From positions 434,001-498,000 of the forward strand of contig JADLSH010000162.1 of NCBI GenBank assembly GCA_016169945.1: a DNA stretch of 64,000 nucleotides. Reading direction: 5' to 3'. The notes under the pieces were generated by a model. That model was not told the DNA's origin, searched no databases, and was given only the letters and a program-made list of their open reading frames with translations. Positions 23,101 through 28,200 of the stretch are shown here, piece by piece. The first letter of the stretch is position 1. Every line of letters starts with the position of its first letter. Position numbers and translations under genes: made by a program. Source of the DNA: Trachythela sp. YZ-2020. Its lineage: Eukaryota > Cnidaria > Anthozoa > Malacalcyonacea > Clavulariidae.

Positions 23101-23566
23101 ACAAGAGTTGGACGAAATTCGTAACGTTTTTGAACAAAAACGACGAGAAATTGAAGAGACAACGAACGGTTTACAAAGACGCCATGTTGCTGGCGTGAAC
23201 GAAGTGCGCGCCGTTTTTGAGCAGAGACGTCAACGCGAACTCGAAGAGACTAAATCGAGTTTAGTGCGATGTCATGAAATGGAGTTGAACGAGCTGCGTG
23301 CAGCCATGAATCGTGAACGTGACAACGTGATTTCGGAATTGAAGCGTGAACACGAACGTGTTCTGCGTGACACGGCTCGTGGCGCGAAACGAAAGCAATG
23401 GTGCTGTAATTGCGAAGAAGAGGCGTCCTATCCGTGCTGTTGGAACACAAGCTACTGCAGTCGACATTGTCAGTTGGTGCATTGGCAGCAACATCGTCTG
23501 GATTGCAGCCGAAATCTTGTCTATGTCCCCAGCACCAGAGCGACAAGTAACCTGACAAAATTATGA
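1822..23566 (+). CDS. ZMYND11: ZMYND11/BS69-type chromatin reader, 11 exons
   Basis: This encodes a nuclear multidomain histone reader of the ZMYND11 (BS69) family. In vertebrates that protein binds H3.3K36me3 and restrains transcription elongation. Exons: 1822-2130, 5219-5380, 12813-12893, 14404-14496, 16299-16386, 17380-17435, 18162-18239, 19263-19322, 20485-20549, 21493-21655, 22508-23566. All junctions are GT-AG and the phases agree, giving about 737 residues (human is about 600). Domain order is winged helix, PHD, bromodomain, CxxC knuckle, PWWP, coiled coil, MYND, which is the family architecture. The start sits in a strong context (GACCATGG). The extra length lies mostly in the coiled coil before MYND. 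The 7.4-kb second intron carries a 6-kb palindromic element. One PWWP cage aromatic appears to be replaced. Exon limits were set by eye from splice sites, phase and homology; exon 3 uses the second of two adjacent AGs. Confidence 0.94.
3297..3537. mobile_element. MITE with ~45-bp terminal inverted repeats
   Basis: The left end (GGGGCGGTTGTATCAA, then GGATAGCACTATCCACCGGATAGC) is mirrored at the right end, with about 140 bp of AT-rich spacer between. The motif GGATAGTGCTATCC is itself palindromic. There is no coding sequence. The superfamily cannot be assigned because no clear target duplication is seen. Confidence 0.7.
3596..3880 (+). repeat. TTGT-palindrome repeat, copy 1
   Basis: A run of short palindromic words built on ACAAGTTGT, TTGTAACAA and ACAACCTTGTAGCAAGTTG. 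It opens with AAAATCTCACATCTTGT and ends with an ACAGCATTTGTACAAG segment. At least seven related copies occur in the window in both orientations. Confidence 0.8.
5219..5380 (+). CDS. ZMYND11: ZMYND11 exon 2: PHD finger
   Basis: 54 codons, phase 0 at both ends, between CCACTTAG and AAG|GTGAGG. It encodes a C4HC3 PHD finger with the paired cysteines of YCFDC and LCEFC, then the FHRKC histidine-cysteine pair and the terminal CPSC. The sequence HDWYCFDC...GEVILCEFC matches ZMYND11 closely. The finger precedes the bromodomain, as in the PHD-bromo-PWWP reader. Confidence 0.93.
5381..6727 (+). other. ZMYND11 intron 2, left part
   Basis: AT-rich intron sequence with poly-G stretches (5410-5480) and no exon-like ORF. 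Its 3' part (about 6560-6727) is a tRNA-derived SINE-like fragment that hosts the palindromic element. Confidence 0.6.
6565..6727 (+). mobile_element. SINE-like fragment with tRNA B-box
   Basis: GGTTCGATTCC matches a pol III B box. It is followed by TTGCATTTTTCGCAACTG, and then by a tail that reappears at 24110-24215. The tRNA-like 5' half is degenerate. The fragment is cut by insertion of the 6-kb palindromic element at 6728-6733. The same core word recurs, inverted, near 13090-13115 and at 13667-13685. Confidence 0.55.
6728..6733 (+). repeat. 6-bp target duplication, left
   Basis: GAGGTG directly abuts the left end of the palindromic element and recurs at 12741-12746 after the right end. 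Six base pairs is the duplication length typical of Polinton/Maverick integration. Confidence 0.85.
6970..7353 (+). CDS. Bcl-2-like protein of the palindromic element (left copy)
   Basis: A 127-residue frame starting at ATG in good context (CAAGATGG), all-helical in appearance. Residues 64-80 include NSGRIMAYLA, which resembles the BH1 core (GRI-A) of Bcl-2 family proteins. The C-terminal SWFPRLISWLVLQL (111-124) could be the BH2-like/tail region. Bcl-2 homologues are known in several animal DNA viruses, where they block apoptosis of the infected cell. This protein is shorter than most cellular Bcl-2 members and has no obvious BH3. The match is motif-level only. The identical reading frame in the other arm (12121-12504) argues that it is or was functional. 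Confidence 0.5.
   Translation: MAEQLILDVFKENNVELTQDTLRFYIKLLLEKHEHTYNSMICSIVRDNVFENLCQTYEETKPLNSGRIMAYLALVYKVSDFCDTETVREAVRICVDDLKQFDLASYEIKLSWFPRLISWLVLQLNRV
7704..8093 (+). CDS. Unknown 129-residue protein of the palindromic element (left copy)
   Basis: An open frame from ATG 7704 to the stop ending at 8093. The same frame is open upstream to a TTG at 7641, which is unlikely to be a eukaryotic start. The product is charged and mostly helical (…AARILKINCHENVLERLRELKKV…) with several cysteines, no signal peptide and no membrane segment. I do not recognise a family. It follows the Bcl-2-like frame on the same strand by about 350 bases and converges on the zinc-finger gene. The left copy is intact and the right-arm copy is broken. 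Confidence 0.5.
   Translation: MLQDDIYIVDESRLCRNPLKLLEAIYADTVANEITQLCQENECNIDEGWQTYGIEAIERVNSKHLVWDSFVEAARILKINCHENVLERLRELKKVPEHMFVYDLEESYHCRKSHQLQCILNYLSFWREK
8408..8992 (-). CDS. C2HC zinc-finger acidic protein of the palindromic element (left copy, intact)
   Basis: A 194-residue protein on the minus strand. The N-terminal zinc finger is C4-x2-C7-x12-H20-x4-C25, with a basic NRRFNLRRH helix. An acidic, serine-rich stretch (about 30-75) follows, then a helical C-terminus. This looks like a DNA-binding regulator of the element or a nuclear partner protein. It converges with the 7704-8093 gene. A mirrored copy at 10492 is frameshifted. No close family is recognised beyond the zinc-finger class. 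Confidence 0.65.
   Translation of the reverse strand: MMSCKFCGKSFNRRFNLRRHENEYCPFREEESDTDHNSVPMESDDEASNSDNVQDSEVDGNESGSELEDESDPWKPLIEEAKQRFASEYEEIKQNLIENGLDDETSNKQAYALILPKLQKELESVYLERLLWMRQLRRNHVHKKVMNTRDVFINSDDFDHDEALEAAVDKRKFLLKRLLKDNAYIEEGENTDSD
9198..10288. other. Central unique region of the palindromic element
   Basis: About 1.1 kb between the arms, with no convincing gene. It has a dense set of TGAGC/GCTCA and ATGAG words and a 258-bp direct repeat (from 9842 and from 10100). Two short minus-strand frames (about 65-72 residues) lie inside the two repeat copies and share their sequence, so they are probably a by-product of the repeat. Confidence 0.6.
9842..10357 (+). repeat. 258-bp tandem direct repeat, two copies
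   Basis: The block beginning GAGGCATGAGTAATCATGAG at 9842 restarts at 10100, and a diverged third start is seen at about 10358, inside the right arm. Each copy contains GTGAGCTTGTCCAC and CTCGGCTTCCAGCAG. The copies are almost identical, which implies recent duplication or conversion. Confidence 0.8.
10492..11072 (+). pseudogene. Zinc-finger gene, right-arm copy, frameshifted
   Basis: Mirror of the 8408-8992 gene. The frame is intact for about 120 codons and then lost. At least three A-run contractions relative to the left copy are visible (near 10850, 10920 and 11000). All are homopolymer length changes, so they could be real decay or consensus errors. Confidence 0.75.
11388..11775 (-). pseudogene. 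Unknown gene, right-arm copy, frameshifted
   Basis: Mirror of 7704-8093. From the ATG at 11775 (minus strand) the frame is lost where a run of five C in the left arm is three here (about 11723). Downstream, the original frame is open to the same stop. A shorter A run upstream also differs between arms. Confidence 0.7.
12121..12504 (-). CDS. Bcl-2-like protein of the palindromic element (right copy)
   Basis: A 127-residue frame identical in sequence to the left-arm copy at 6970-7353, reading outward-in on the minus strand. It is the only one of the three arm genes intact on both sides. This could mean selection, recent conversion between arms, or chance. Role as for the left copy: a motif-level Bcl-2-like candidate. 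Confidence 0.5.
   Translation of the reverse strand: MAEQLILDVFKENNVELTQDTLRFYIKLLLEKHEHTYNSMICSIVRDNVFENLCQTYEETKPLNSGRIMAYLALVYKVSDFCDTETVREAVRICVDDLKQFDLASYEIKLSWFPRLISWLVLQLNRV
12741..12746 (+). repeat. 6-bp target duplication, right
   Basis: GAGGTG directly follows the right terminus of the palindromic element. The sequence after it (GCCGAGAAAAAATATTGATATT) continues the interrupted SINE-like repeat. Confidence 0.85.
12813..12893 (+). CDS. ZMYND11: ZMYND11 exon 3: start of bromodomain region
   Basis: 27 codons, phase 0, from CCGCAGAG to AAG|GTAGTG. It encodes the helix KERIAKMLEFTMKRLKEK, matching the linker and first bromodomain helix of ZMYND11. The acceptor is the second of two adjacent AGs; the first would shift the frame into a stop. 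Confidence 0.85.
13181..13254 (+). mobile_element. tRNA-like sequence (SINE head)
   Basis: It contains an A box (TAGCTCAGTGG) and B box (GGTTCGATTCC) at normal tRNA spacing, and an anticodon-like stem GCAG/CTGC. The acceptor stem pairs imperfectly. The loop would read GGA, yet there is no long variable arm as tRNA-Ser needs. It is therefore a tRNA-derived SINE head rather than a working tRNA. Confidence 0.55.
13258..13660. mobile_element. Palindromic MITE with ~180-bp arms
   Basis: The left end GGCCGGGCTCCACTTGCACG and the right end are inverted copies. The arms run about 180 bp each, with a ~35-bp centre containing GGCCGCGCTGGCC. There is no coding sequence. It lies in intron 3 of ZMYND11. 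Confidence 0.8.
14404..14496 (+). CDS. ZMYND11: ZMYND11 exon 4: bromodomain, middle
   Basis: 31 codons, phase 0, between TTTTTAG and ACG|GTAAGT. It encodes the loop before bromodomain helix A', with CPDYDLYINHPTDLSCIET aligning to the HPMYRRLVHSAVD segment of human ZMYND11. Confidence 0.87.
14538..14605 (+). mobile_element. Fragment of CACTGATCTGAAAAC MITE
   Basis: It carries GCTGATCTGAAAACTACAGG and CTGGATAGAACATCC, matching an end of the ~480-bp MITE family (compare 18552-19051). Only one end is present. Confidence 0.6.
14851..15419 (+). mobile_element. Truncated mariner/IS630-like transposon with DUF4817 fragment
   Basis: The 5' end CAGTGTGTCCCCAAAACAAA looks like an IS630/Tc1-mariner terminus. 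The frame from about 15140 to 15419 encodes a DUF4817-type helix-turn-helix: FTVEQRVVMVLKYHRG, then GTSLNRNAGHSGGRRTGRSE. The catalytic DDE part is absent and the frame runs into an unrelated repeat (CCTTAAAATATCGGTCGGTC). It is a 3'-truncated, non-functional fragment. Confidence 0.65.
15412..15600 (+). repeat. GTCCGACC-rich dispersed repeat
   Basis: The stretch CTTAAAATATCGGTCGGTCAC and repeated TTGTCCGACC words recur at about 26247-26310, with weaker echoes near 29230-29280. No coding sense is seen. Confidence 0.5.
15655..15805 (-). mobile_element. Internal fragment of CACTGATCTG MITE
   Basis: It includes CACATAATGAGGCTTATGGC, GGCCATATTGGTGTGACC and AAGAGAGGCCACTGATGATA, found in the same order in the complete copies. 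Both ends are missing. Confidence 0.6.
16299..16386 (+). CDS. ZMYND11: ZMYND11 exon 5: bromodomain helices
   Basis: 29 codons plus one base (phase 1), from TCTTCTAG to GAG|GTTTGT. It encodes FLEELKYLLHNAIIYFG, the counterpart of the LLLHNTVIFYG helix of human ZMYND11, including the asparagine near the acetyl-lysine pocket position. The donor GTTTGT is weak. Confidence 0.88.
16502..16808 (+). repeat. TTGT-palindrome repeat, copy 2
   Basis: Same orientation as the copy at 3596. It opens AAATCTCACATCTTGTCAAC and closes with CGGCATTGGTACAAGTC. Confidence 0.8.
17380..17435 (+). CDS. ZMYND11: ZMYND11 exon 6: end of bromodomain
   Basis: 56 bases restoring phase 0, from CTCTTTCAG to GAG|GTTAGC. It encodes DDDEFTVMAEELVEDAKQE, an acidic final helix that aligns with the [22 protein letters not shown] part of human ZMYND11. 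Confidence 0.85.
17786..18062 (-). repeat. TTGT-palindrome repeat, copy 3 (inverted)
   Basis: Reverse orientation of the family, closing with GACAAGATGTGAGATTTGTACG. A partial second unit is included at its left. Confidence 0.75.
18162..18239 (+). CDS. ZMYND11: ZMYND11 exon 7: zinc knuckle between bromo and PWWP
   Basis: 26 codons, phase 0, from AATTTCAG to TGT|GTAAGT. CPDC and CKPC form the two CxxC pairs of the small zinc module that ties bromodomain and PWWP together in this family. YYLSNSKPKDWFC matches the human FYLSNARPDNWFC closely. Confidence 0.93.
18552..19051. mobile_element. CACTGATCTGAAAAC MITE, full copy 1
   Basis: About 500 bp with inverted ends: CACTGATCTGAAAACAAGGA at the left and its near-complement at the right. 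Internal marks are GGCCATATTGGTGTGACC and ATGGCCGCCATAAGCC. There is no ORF. It lies in ZMYND11 intron 7. Confidence 0.8.
19263..19322 (+). CDS. ZMYND11: ZMYND11 exon 8: PWWP domain start
   Basis: 20 codons, phase 0, from TAAACAG to AAA|GTGAGT. It encodes HELVWAQMKSQPPWPAK, the first strands of the PWWP domain. Human ZMYND11 has GFGFW where this protein has SQPPW. The tryptophan of the methyl-lysine cage is kept, while the first aromatic is replaced by glutamine. Confidence 0.92.
19629..19903. mobile_element. Putative MITE
   Basis: The ends CAGAAGTGTAACTTCA and TGAAGTTACACATCTG are near-perfect inverted repeats. GCTTGCTAGGAACATGGCGG occurs twice inside. No clear target duplication was found. 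Confidence 0.6.
20485..20549 (+). CDS. ZMYND11: ZMYND11 exon 9: PWWP core
   Basis: 65 bases ending in phase 2, from TTTTCCAAG to AAAG|GTACTT. It encodes VLKWNEDKTKALVRFFEARH, matching VMQKEDNQVDVRFFGHHH, and keeps the FF pair that supplies a cage aromatic. Confidence 0.92.
20690..21190 (-). repeat. TTGT-palindrome repeat, copy 4 (inverted, compound)
   Basis: Reverse orientation. Two internal tandem segments share GTTCCAACAGTTATAGTCT and ACAACAACTTGTTGACAAG, so this copy has grown by internal duplication. Confidence 0.75.
21493..21655 (+). CDS. ZMYND11: ZMYND11 exon 10: PWWP end and linker
   Basis: 163 bases returning to phase 0, from CACTTTAG to GAG|GTGAGA. It encodes AWVYYRNISPI after the split arginine codon (human RAWIPSENI), then a basic KKRPRSW stretch and an acidic linker. 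The family's helical tail of PWWP lies here. Confidence 0.9.
21705..22171. mobile_element. CACTGATCTGAAAAC MITE, full copy 2
   Basis: Same ends and same internal order as 18552-19051, about 470 bp. It starts only 50 bases after exon 10, in intron 10. Confidence 0.8.
22508..23566 (+). CDS. ZMYND11: ZMYND11 exon 11: coiled coil and MYND finger
   Basis: 352 codons plus stop, from GTTTAAG|GAC. An SCQTEED motif near the start recalls the STQT motifs of human ZMYND11. Residues from about 40 to 300 of the exon are an almost continuous charged coiled coil with imperfect ~30-residue repeats (RREIEETTNGLQRRH, RQRELEETKSSLVRCH). The C-terminus is a MYND zinc finger (WCCNCEEEA, CCWNTSYCS, CQLVHWQQH, final C). 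MYND binds PxLxP-type peptides in co-repressors and viral oncoproteins in vertebrate BS69. The coil is longer than in human. Confidence 0.95.
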   Translation, partial: DAANIDMDVSSPSTSDEIRSCFASVSCQTEEDANKTVIDKLRKRIDDLEQDLRETKEKLNLQQQNKDIPPSCIAKDNDGFMSHDAKKKVKKLIATFEETLQQNGIGAHDAVIKADSGKESLLEAKLSEFKSQWEMEKRSEIDKIKTELQVKHDHDMAELREKENIQRKQFAENLKRITTEQKRQEIEDARQTLQRHHQQELDEIRNVFEQKRREIEETTNGLQRRHVAGVNEVRAVFEQRRQRELEETKSSLVRCHEMELNELRAAMNRERDNVISELKREHERVLRDTARGAKRKQWCCNCEEEASYPCCWNTSYCSRHCQLVHWQQHRLDCSRNLVYVPSTRATSNLTKL

Positions 23567-23906
23567 TGCCATCTAAAGGCGAATTATTGCATTGCTGATA
23601 GAATCATCCTGTTTCAATTAGCTTCGAGTTGGCCTATTGTATATTCAATGCCTAGCGTTCAAATAGAAGAGTTGGTACAATGGCAACGTGTCTTCCTGGC
23701 AGGAGCACATTATTATAGGGCTTTGTAGGTCTTTTGTAGCGCCGCGCTACCAAAAACGTGGATACTAAGATGTATAATTTAATGTCTCACATTGGTTTGA
23801 CAACTAGTTTTTAGGTTTTATAAGAATTTTGCCAGGAACATTGCACGCCAAAATTGTCACGTGAAATTCAATGTTCGCATGCGAGTGTACTACACGCGTA
23901 AAAACG

Positions 23907-24300
23907 CACAAGTTGTAACAAACCTGCAGCAGACTTGTACCAATGCCGTTTCGGCTTGTTGACGAACTTGCTACAAGGTTGTTGACTCGACAGACTTGTT
24001 ACAAGTTGTTCCAACAACTTGATATCGTCCTGCAATTCAGCAACTCGTTAACAAGTTGTGAGTGACGACCTTGTAGCAACTTGATAAAATGACAACATTG
24101 ATACATTGTTGTCTAAAAATGTATATAAATTTTCGTTCGAATATTCCATTCACAAGCACCTACTGTAAGTTCTATCGCACGAGATGCCGAGAAAAAAATC
24201 TCGATATTTACCCAACATTGTCACAACTTGTTGACAAGCTTACTACAAGTCTGTTGCGAACATGCACCGATCTGATCTTCTTGACAAGATGTGAGATTTT
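23907..24300 (-). repeat. TTGT-palindrome repeat, copy 5 (interrupted)
   Basis: Reverse orientation. Its unit is split by about 100 bp (24110-24215) of the SINE-like sequence also found around the 6-kb palindromic element. Confidence 0.7.
24110..24215 (+). repeat. Uninterrupted relative of the SINE-like insertion site
   Basis: AAAATGTATATAAATTTTCG…GCACGAGATGCCGAGAAAAAA corresponds to the sequences at 6659-6733 and 12741-12775 joined together. It serves as a paralogous empty site for the palindromic element. Confidence 0.65.
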
Positions 24301-25224
24301 TATGTACGTACATTAACGTATGCTCAAATTGAGAACAGCACATTGTCCCCAGCTCGTTGCCCCAGATAATAGTTTAGCTGAAATTTTGAGTAAAGTAAAT
24401 ATCGTAATCTTATCGCTTCCCTTGCGAGTGTGGATGTGTCACGTAGTCAAGTTCAACTTTATTTTATACAAAGATGCGTTTTATTCCATATTTTTATAAC
24501 GTCGTACATTTTGTACAAACGCAATTATTGGTAGGCTATAAAGTATAAGTGGTTTCGGAAAATGCAGACCGAAACATAATAACCGCGAGACTTAAATTGT
24601 GACATCAGCCATTCTGTGCTGTGCTGCAAAAATAATTGTACTAATAATAAATAGATTTAATTTGTTGATTATTTCTATTGATTATATTGATTAACATGTC
24701 TTATCAAAATAAACGACTTTGAGTGTATGATTGTTTATGATGTAATTCCTCAGTAAACTAGCATTTAAAGAGAAATTCAAGTATAATCAGTCTCAGATGA
24801 TTTTTTAAGTTCAAAGTGAGTATATTTTAATGCCCCGTCGTTTAACTCGCCAGAACTTTGGAAATGCGCAATTCCGAATTAAGAGCGCTGCCCTCAAATA
24901 TAAACGCCGCATCGACAAAACTAAATATTTTAATAATCATTATATACATTCAAAATCGCGTACACTCGTCTGGGGGCAGAATTAATGCGACTGGGGAGAG
25001 ACGGGGGGGGGAATCCTATTCCTGGGTGGCATCCCCCCGGCTCCAACCTGATATAGTTAATGATTGGGCATCCCAATAGCTCCAGTATAAATGTGAAATA
25101 TTGAGATCAGTTTTTTCTTAAATTCTTTTCTAAATGAAGTATAACGTATTTGTAGGAACAAAACAAAATGATGGGAAGAAAATATTTACTGTAAACAATT
25201 GTTTGTTGTATAAAAGCAGAGTTG

Positions 25225-25272
25225 ATGGAGAGTCATGTTAATCGTCTGAACGTTATTGTTAACGAATATTTG
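25225..25272 (+). CDS. MED23: MED23 exon 1
   Basis: 16 codons from ATG, ending TTG|GTGAGT in phase 0. It encodes MESHVNRLNVIVNEYL, comparable in length and start (ME-) to the human N-terminus. Identity is low, so this is the least certain exon. Confidence 0.65.
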
Positions 25273-28200
25273 GTGAGTAAATGTTTATAATGTTCGAAAT
25301 TTTCTCCAGATTTTCCGAGAATCATAGAATGCTTCTGTATATAAAAATGAAATCGAAGTGGCTGTTCGGTGTGTGGAATCACATTGGTTACTACCAGCTG
25401 TGTGCAATCGATGGTAATCAATGATCGGAAAACCAATCGATCAATCAATGTCAATTGTTGATCACAAGTTTTTTGGTGAGATCGATTGTTTAATATGGAT
25501 TCCATCGATTGGCCAGACTGCAGAATATGAGAATATGGCAAGTGCACACTCGAGAATTTTTTTTGTCCAATGACTGCACACTTGATCAACTATATTTACG
25601 CCCACACAGCTTGTATTTGTTGCGTATTATTGGCAGTTTTAAACATTAACACCAACTTAAGTGCACACTTGGCTAAAGTTTAGGCTGGTTTGCACACTTG
25701 CACACCTAAATTTATGTCTTGCACACCCGAGATCTCGTCGAAAACTGCCCTACTCTGCAGTCTGGTTGATTGGCATCGACACTTGTGATAAAAAGGTTTG
25801 AACATTCAGATTTGGTTGTGGTCAGGGGTCAATAAAATTGGGACCAGTGCAGGCCATATCACAGGTAGCAAATCGCAAAACAATGGCGTTTCCATTCCTC
25901 TCGATCGTCTATGATGATTTCCAACACAAAGCTTGGAAGTTGAGTGCGATCAATATGGCACACATCCCTCCCTGTTGTTATATTGACATTTTGGTGGAAA
26001 CATATTTTTGAAACTCCTTTACAAAATATTCTTTTTCCCCTCATTTTTTGTAGAAAATCAACGAGTTCCAGTTAGTCTTTTCAAGGTAACAAATATATGT
26101 TTATACAGAACCCTGCTATCTCAAACTGCCAAGGGAAACAACATAACGTTTGAGATAGCAGGGGTTAGAGATAACCAAATCAGTGTCAAATTACAAAAAG
26201 ATAATTATTAACAATTATTTACCGAAGTAGAGGTGATCACCGAGCAGGCCTTAAAATATCGGTCGGTCACAGACATTGTCTGACCCATTCGTGAAATTGT
26301 CCGACCAGATTGAGGTAAATAATGGTTTTAGTATAATTTCAGTAGTAAAATATGTGTAAAGTTAAATACAACAACATGCGCTTCCGTTATGAGTATGATT
26401 TACTTCCTTTTTAAATACGTAATGTCTACTAAAATACTCGGGAAATTCGTTAAAACAACAAGTCTCAATGGCCGAATGGCACTGAAAATGCTGAAAATTT
26501 ACAAGAAAGATCATGCAGGATATAAATCAATCAATTTAAAATGCTAAGACAAGAACACAGAACTGTTTATACAGAATCCCGTTATCTCAAACAGCCAAGG
26601 GAAACAGCATAAAGTTCGAGATGGCGGGGGTTCGAGATAACCGAATCATTCTCAAATTGCAAAAAGATAATTATAATAATTATTAAATGAAATTTGATCA
26701 ACTTGACAGATCCAATGACCCATTGATATGACTGCTATTTGTGAAATATACAATTAAACACTGTGAATTAATACAGTTTATTTAACAATTGTGCTGCAAG
26801 CATCTTCTATTGAAAGAGTGCATTATATATTATAGTCTGTTTTACGTGTATGCTTAGACTGCAAAATCAAACATATAGATGTATTCTCTAATAAAAACAA
26901 CAAACTGGTAAATTTGGTCAAGGGAAGCAAAATTAGTTTGAGATAACCGAGTTTGCGGGAGTTCAAGTTAACCAAGTTCTAGATAACTGAGTAAAAGTGG
27001 TTGAAATAGAATGGACAAATCCACGAGAAATGGGTTTAAGTTCGAGATAGCTGGGAGTTCTAGATAAGCAAGTTTGACAATTAGAGCAGGGATGGATCCA
27101 GCTTGATTTTATAGAGGGGTGCTAAGTGGACTTTGGTCATGAAGCAGAGCGTGACGTGCGACCGAGGAAGGGTGAATCACCACCGAGGTCCCCCACTGGG
27201 TCATAGGGGTTATCTTGTCAGAAAAGTTTTCAAAAATAAGATGGCCTGGATGGTCAAAAAGTTCGATGAATTGCCCAATATTATATTAATAAATGACCTG
27301 TCACATCCAAAATTTGGATTTGATATGGGAATTGGCACCCCTCATGCACCCCCCTTGGCCAAGGCTAGGAAAGGTGCACACCCCCTGCACCCCCCCCCCC
27401 ACCACAAGAGACATGATTGGGCAGATAGTCTAGTTACCGGTAACAAATTAATCGCCCAACACATTCCACTCGATTCAATGACCAAACCATCTCAAGAATT
27501 GTAATTCATTTTTCAGTTTTATTGCCCGCGATCAAGTCAAAGAAAAGGAAAAAGATGAGAAATTTCTTGGATCTTTCAAAGATTTCTGGAAATCTATCAA
27601 CAGTTTCCTGGAAACTGAGAAAAAAGAAGTGGTAAATATGAAACCTCGTTCTCTGTTAGACTTTCAAAAACTCATTAATATTCATTTGCCATATTGTTGA
27701 TCATGCTGGCGTCAGACAGAGTAAAATGCTAAACTAAGGCTAATCTGGGCGCATTGCCAGCTAAAGGTACGTTCACGCACAGCGATTTGTCGGGCCGATT
27801 TTAGGTTTTGCTGAATGTTAATGACGAATATTTTCAGTTAATGATGTCACCAGATGACGTTTGCCACGTATTTTTCAAATATCATTAACGTGCATCTGAA
27901 ATCGGCCCGACAAATCGCGTGAACGTACCCTAATGGGTTAAACAATAAATGCAAACAACTTGTTATCAGGATGTGTTCGCACTGCTTGTTCCCAGCTTGT
28001 TGACAAGTTGTCATCGGTTTGTTGACAACTTTCTACAAGGTTGTTAACTCAACAGACTTGTTACAAGTTGTTCCAACAACTTGTTATTGTCCTGCAATTC
28101 AACAACTTGTTAACAAGTTGTGAGTGACAACCTTGGAGCAACTTGATAAAATGACAACATTGTTACAACTTGTTGACAAGCTTGCTACAAGTCTGTTGCG

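Larger units (their letters stand above)
23567..25224. other. Intergenic region between ZMYND11 and MED23
   Basis: It holds the ZMYND11 3' UTR, a TTGT-palindrome copy (23907-24300) and AT-rich sequence. AATAAA-like words occur at about 24648 and 24706, after a long run without genes, but no single poly(A) site can be chosen. The MED23 promoter should lie in the last few hundred bases. A TATAAAAG word at 25209-25216 is too close to the ATG to set the start of a normal transcript. Confidence 0.55.

Noticed and set aside
27133..27504. 123-residue plus-strand frame in MED23 intron 2
   Set aside because: Low-complexity His/Pro tail from poly-C, no family resemblance, and it lies in repeat-rich intron sequence.
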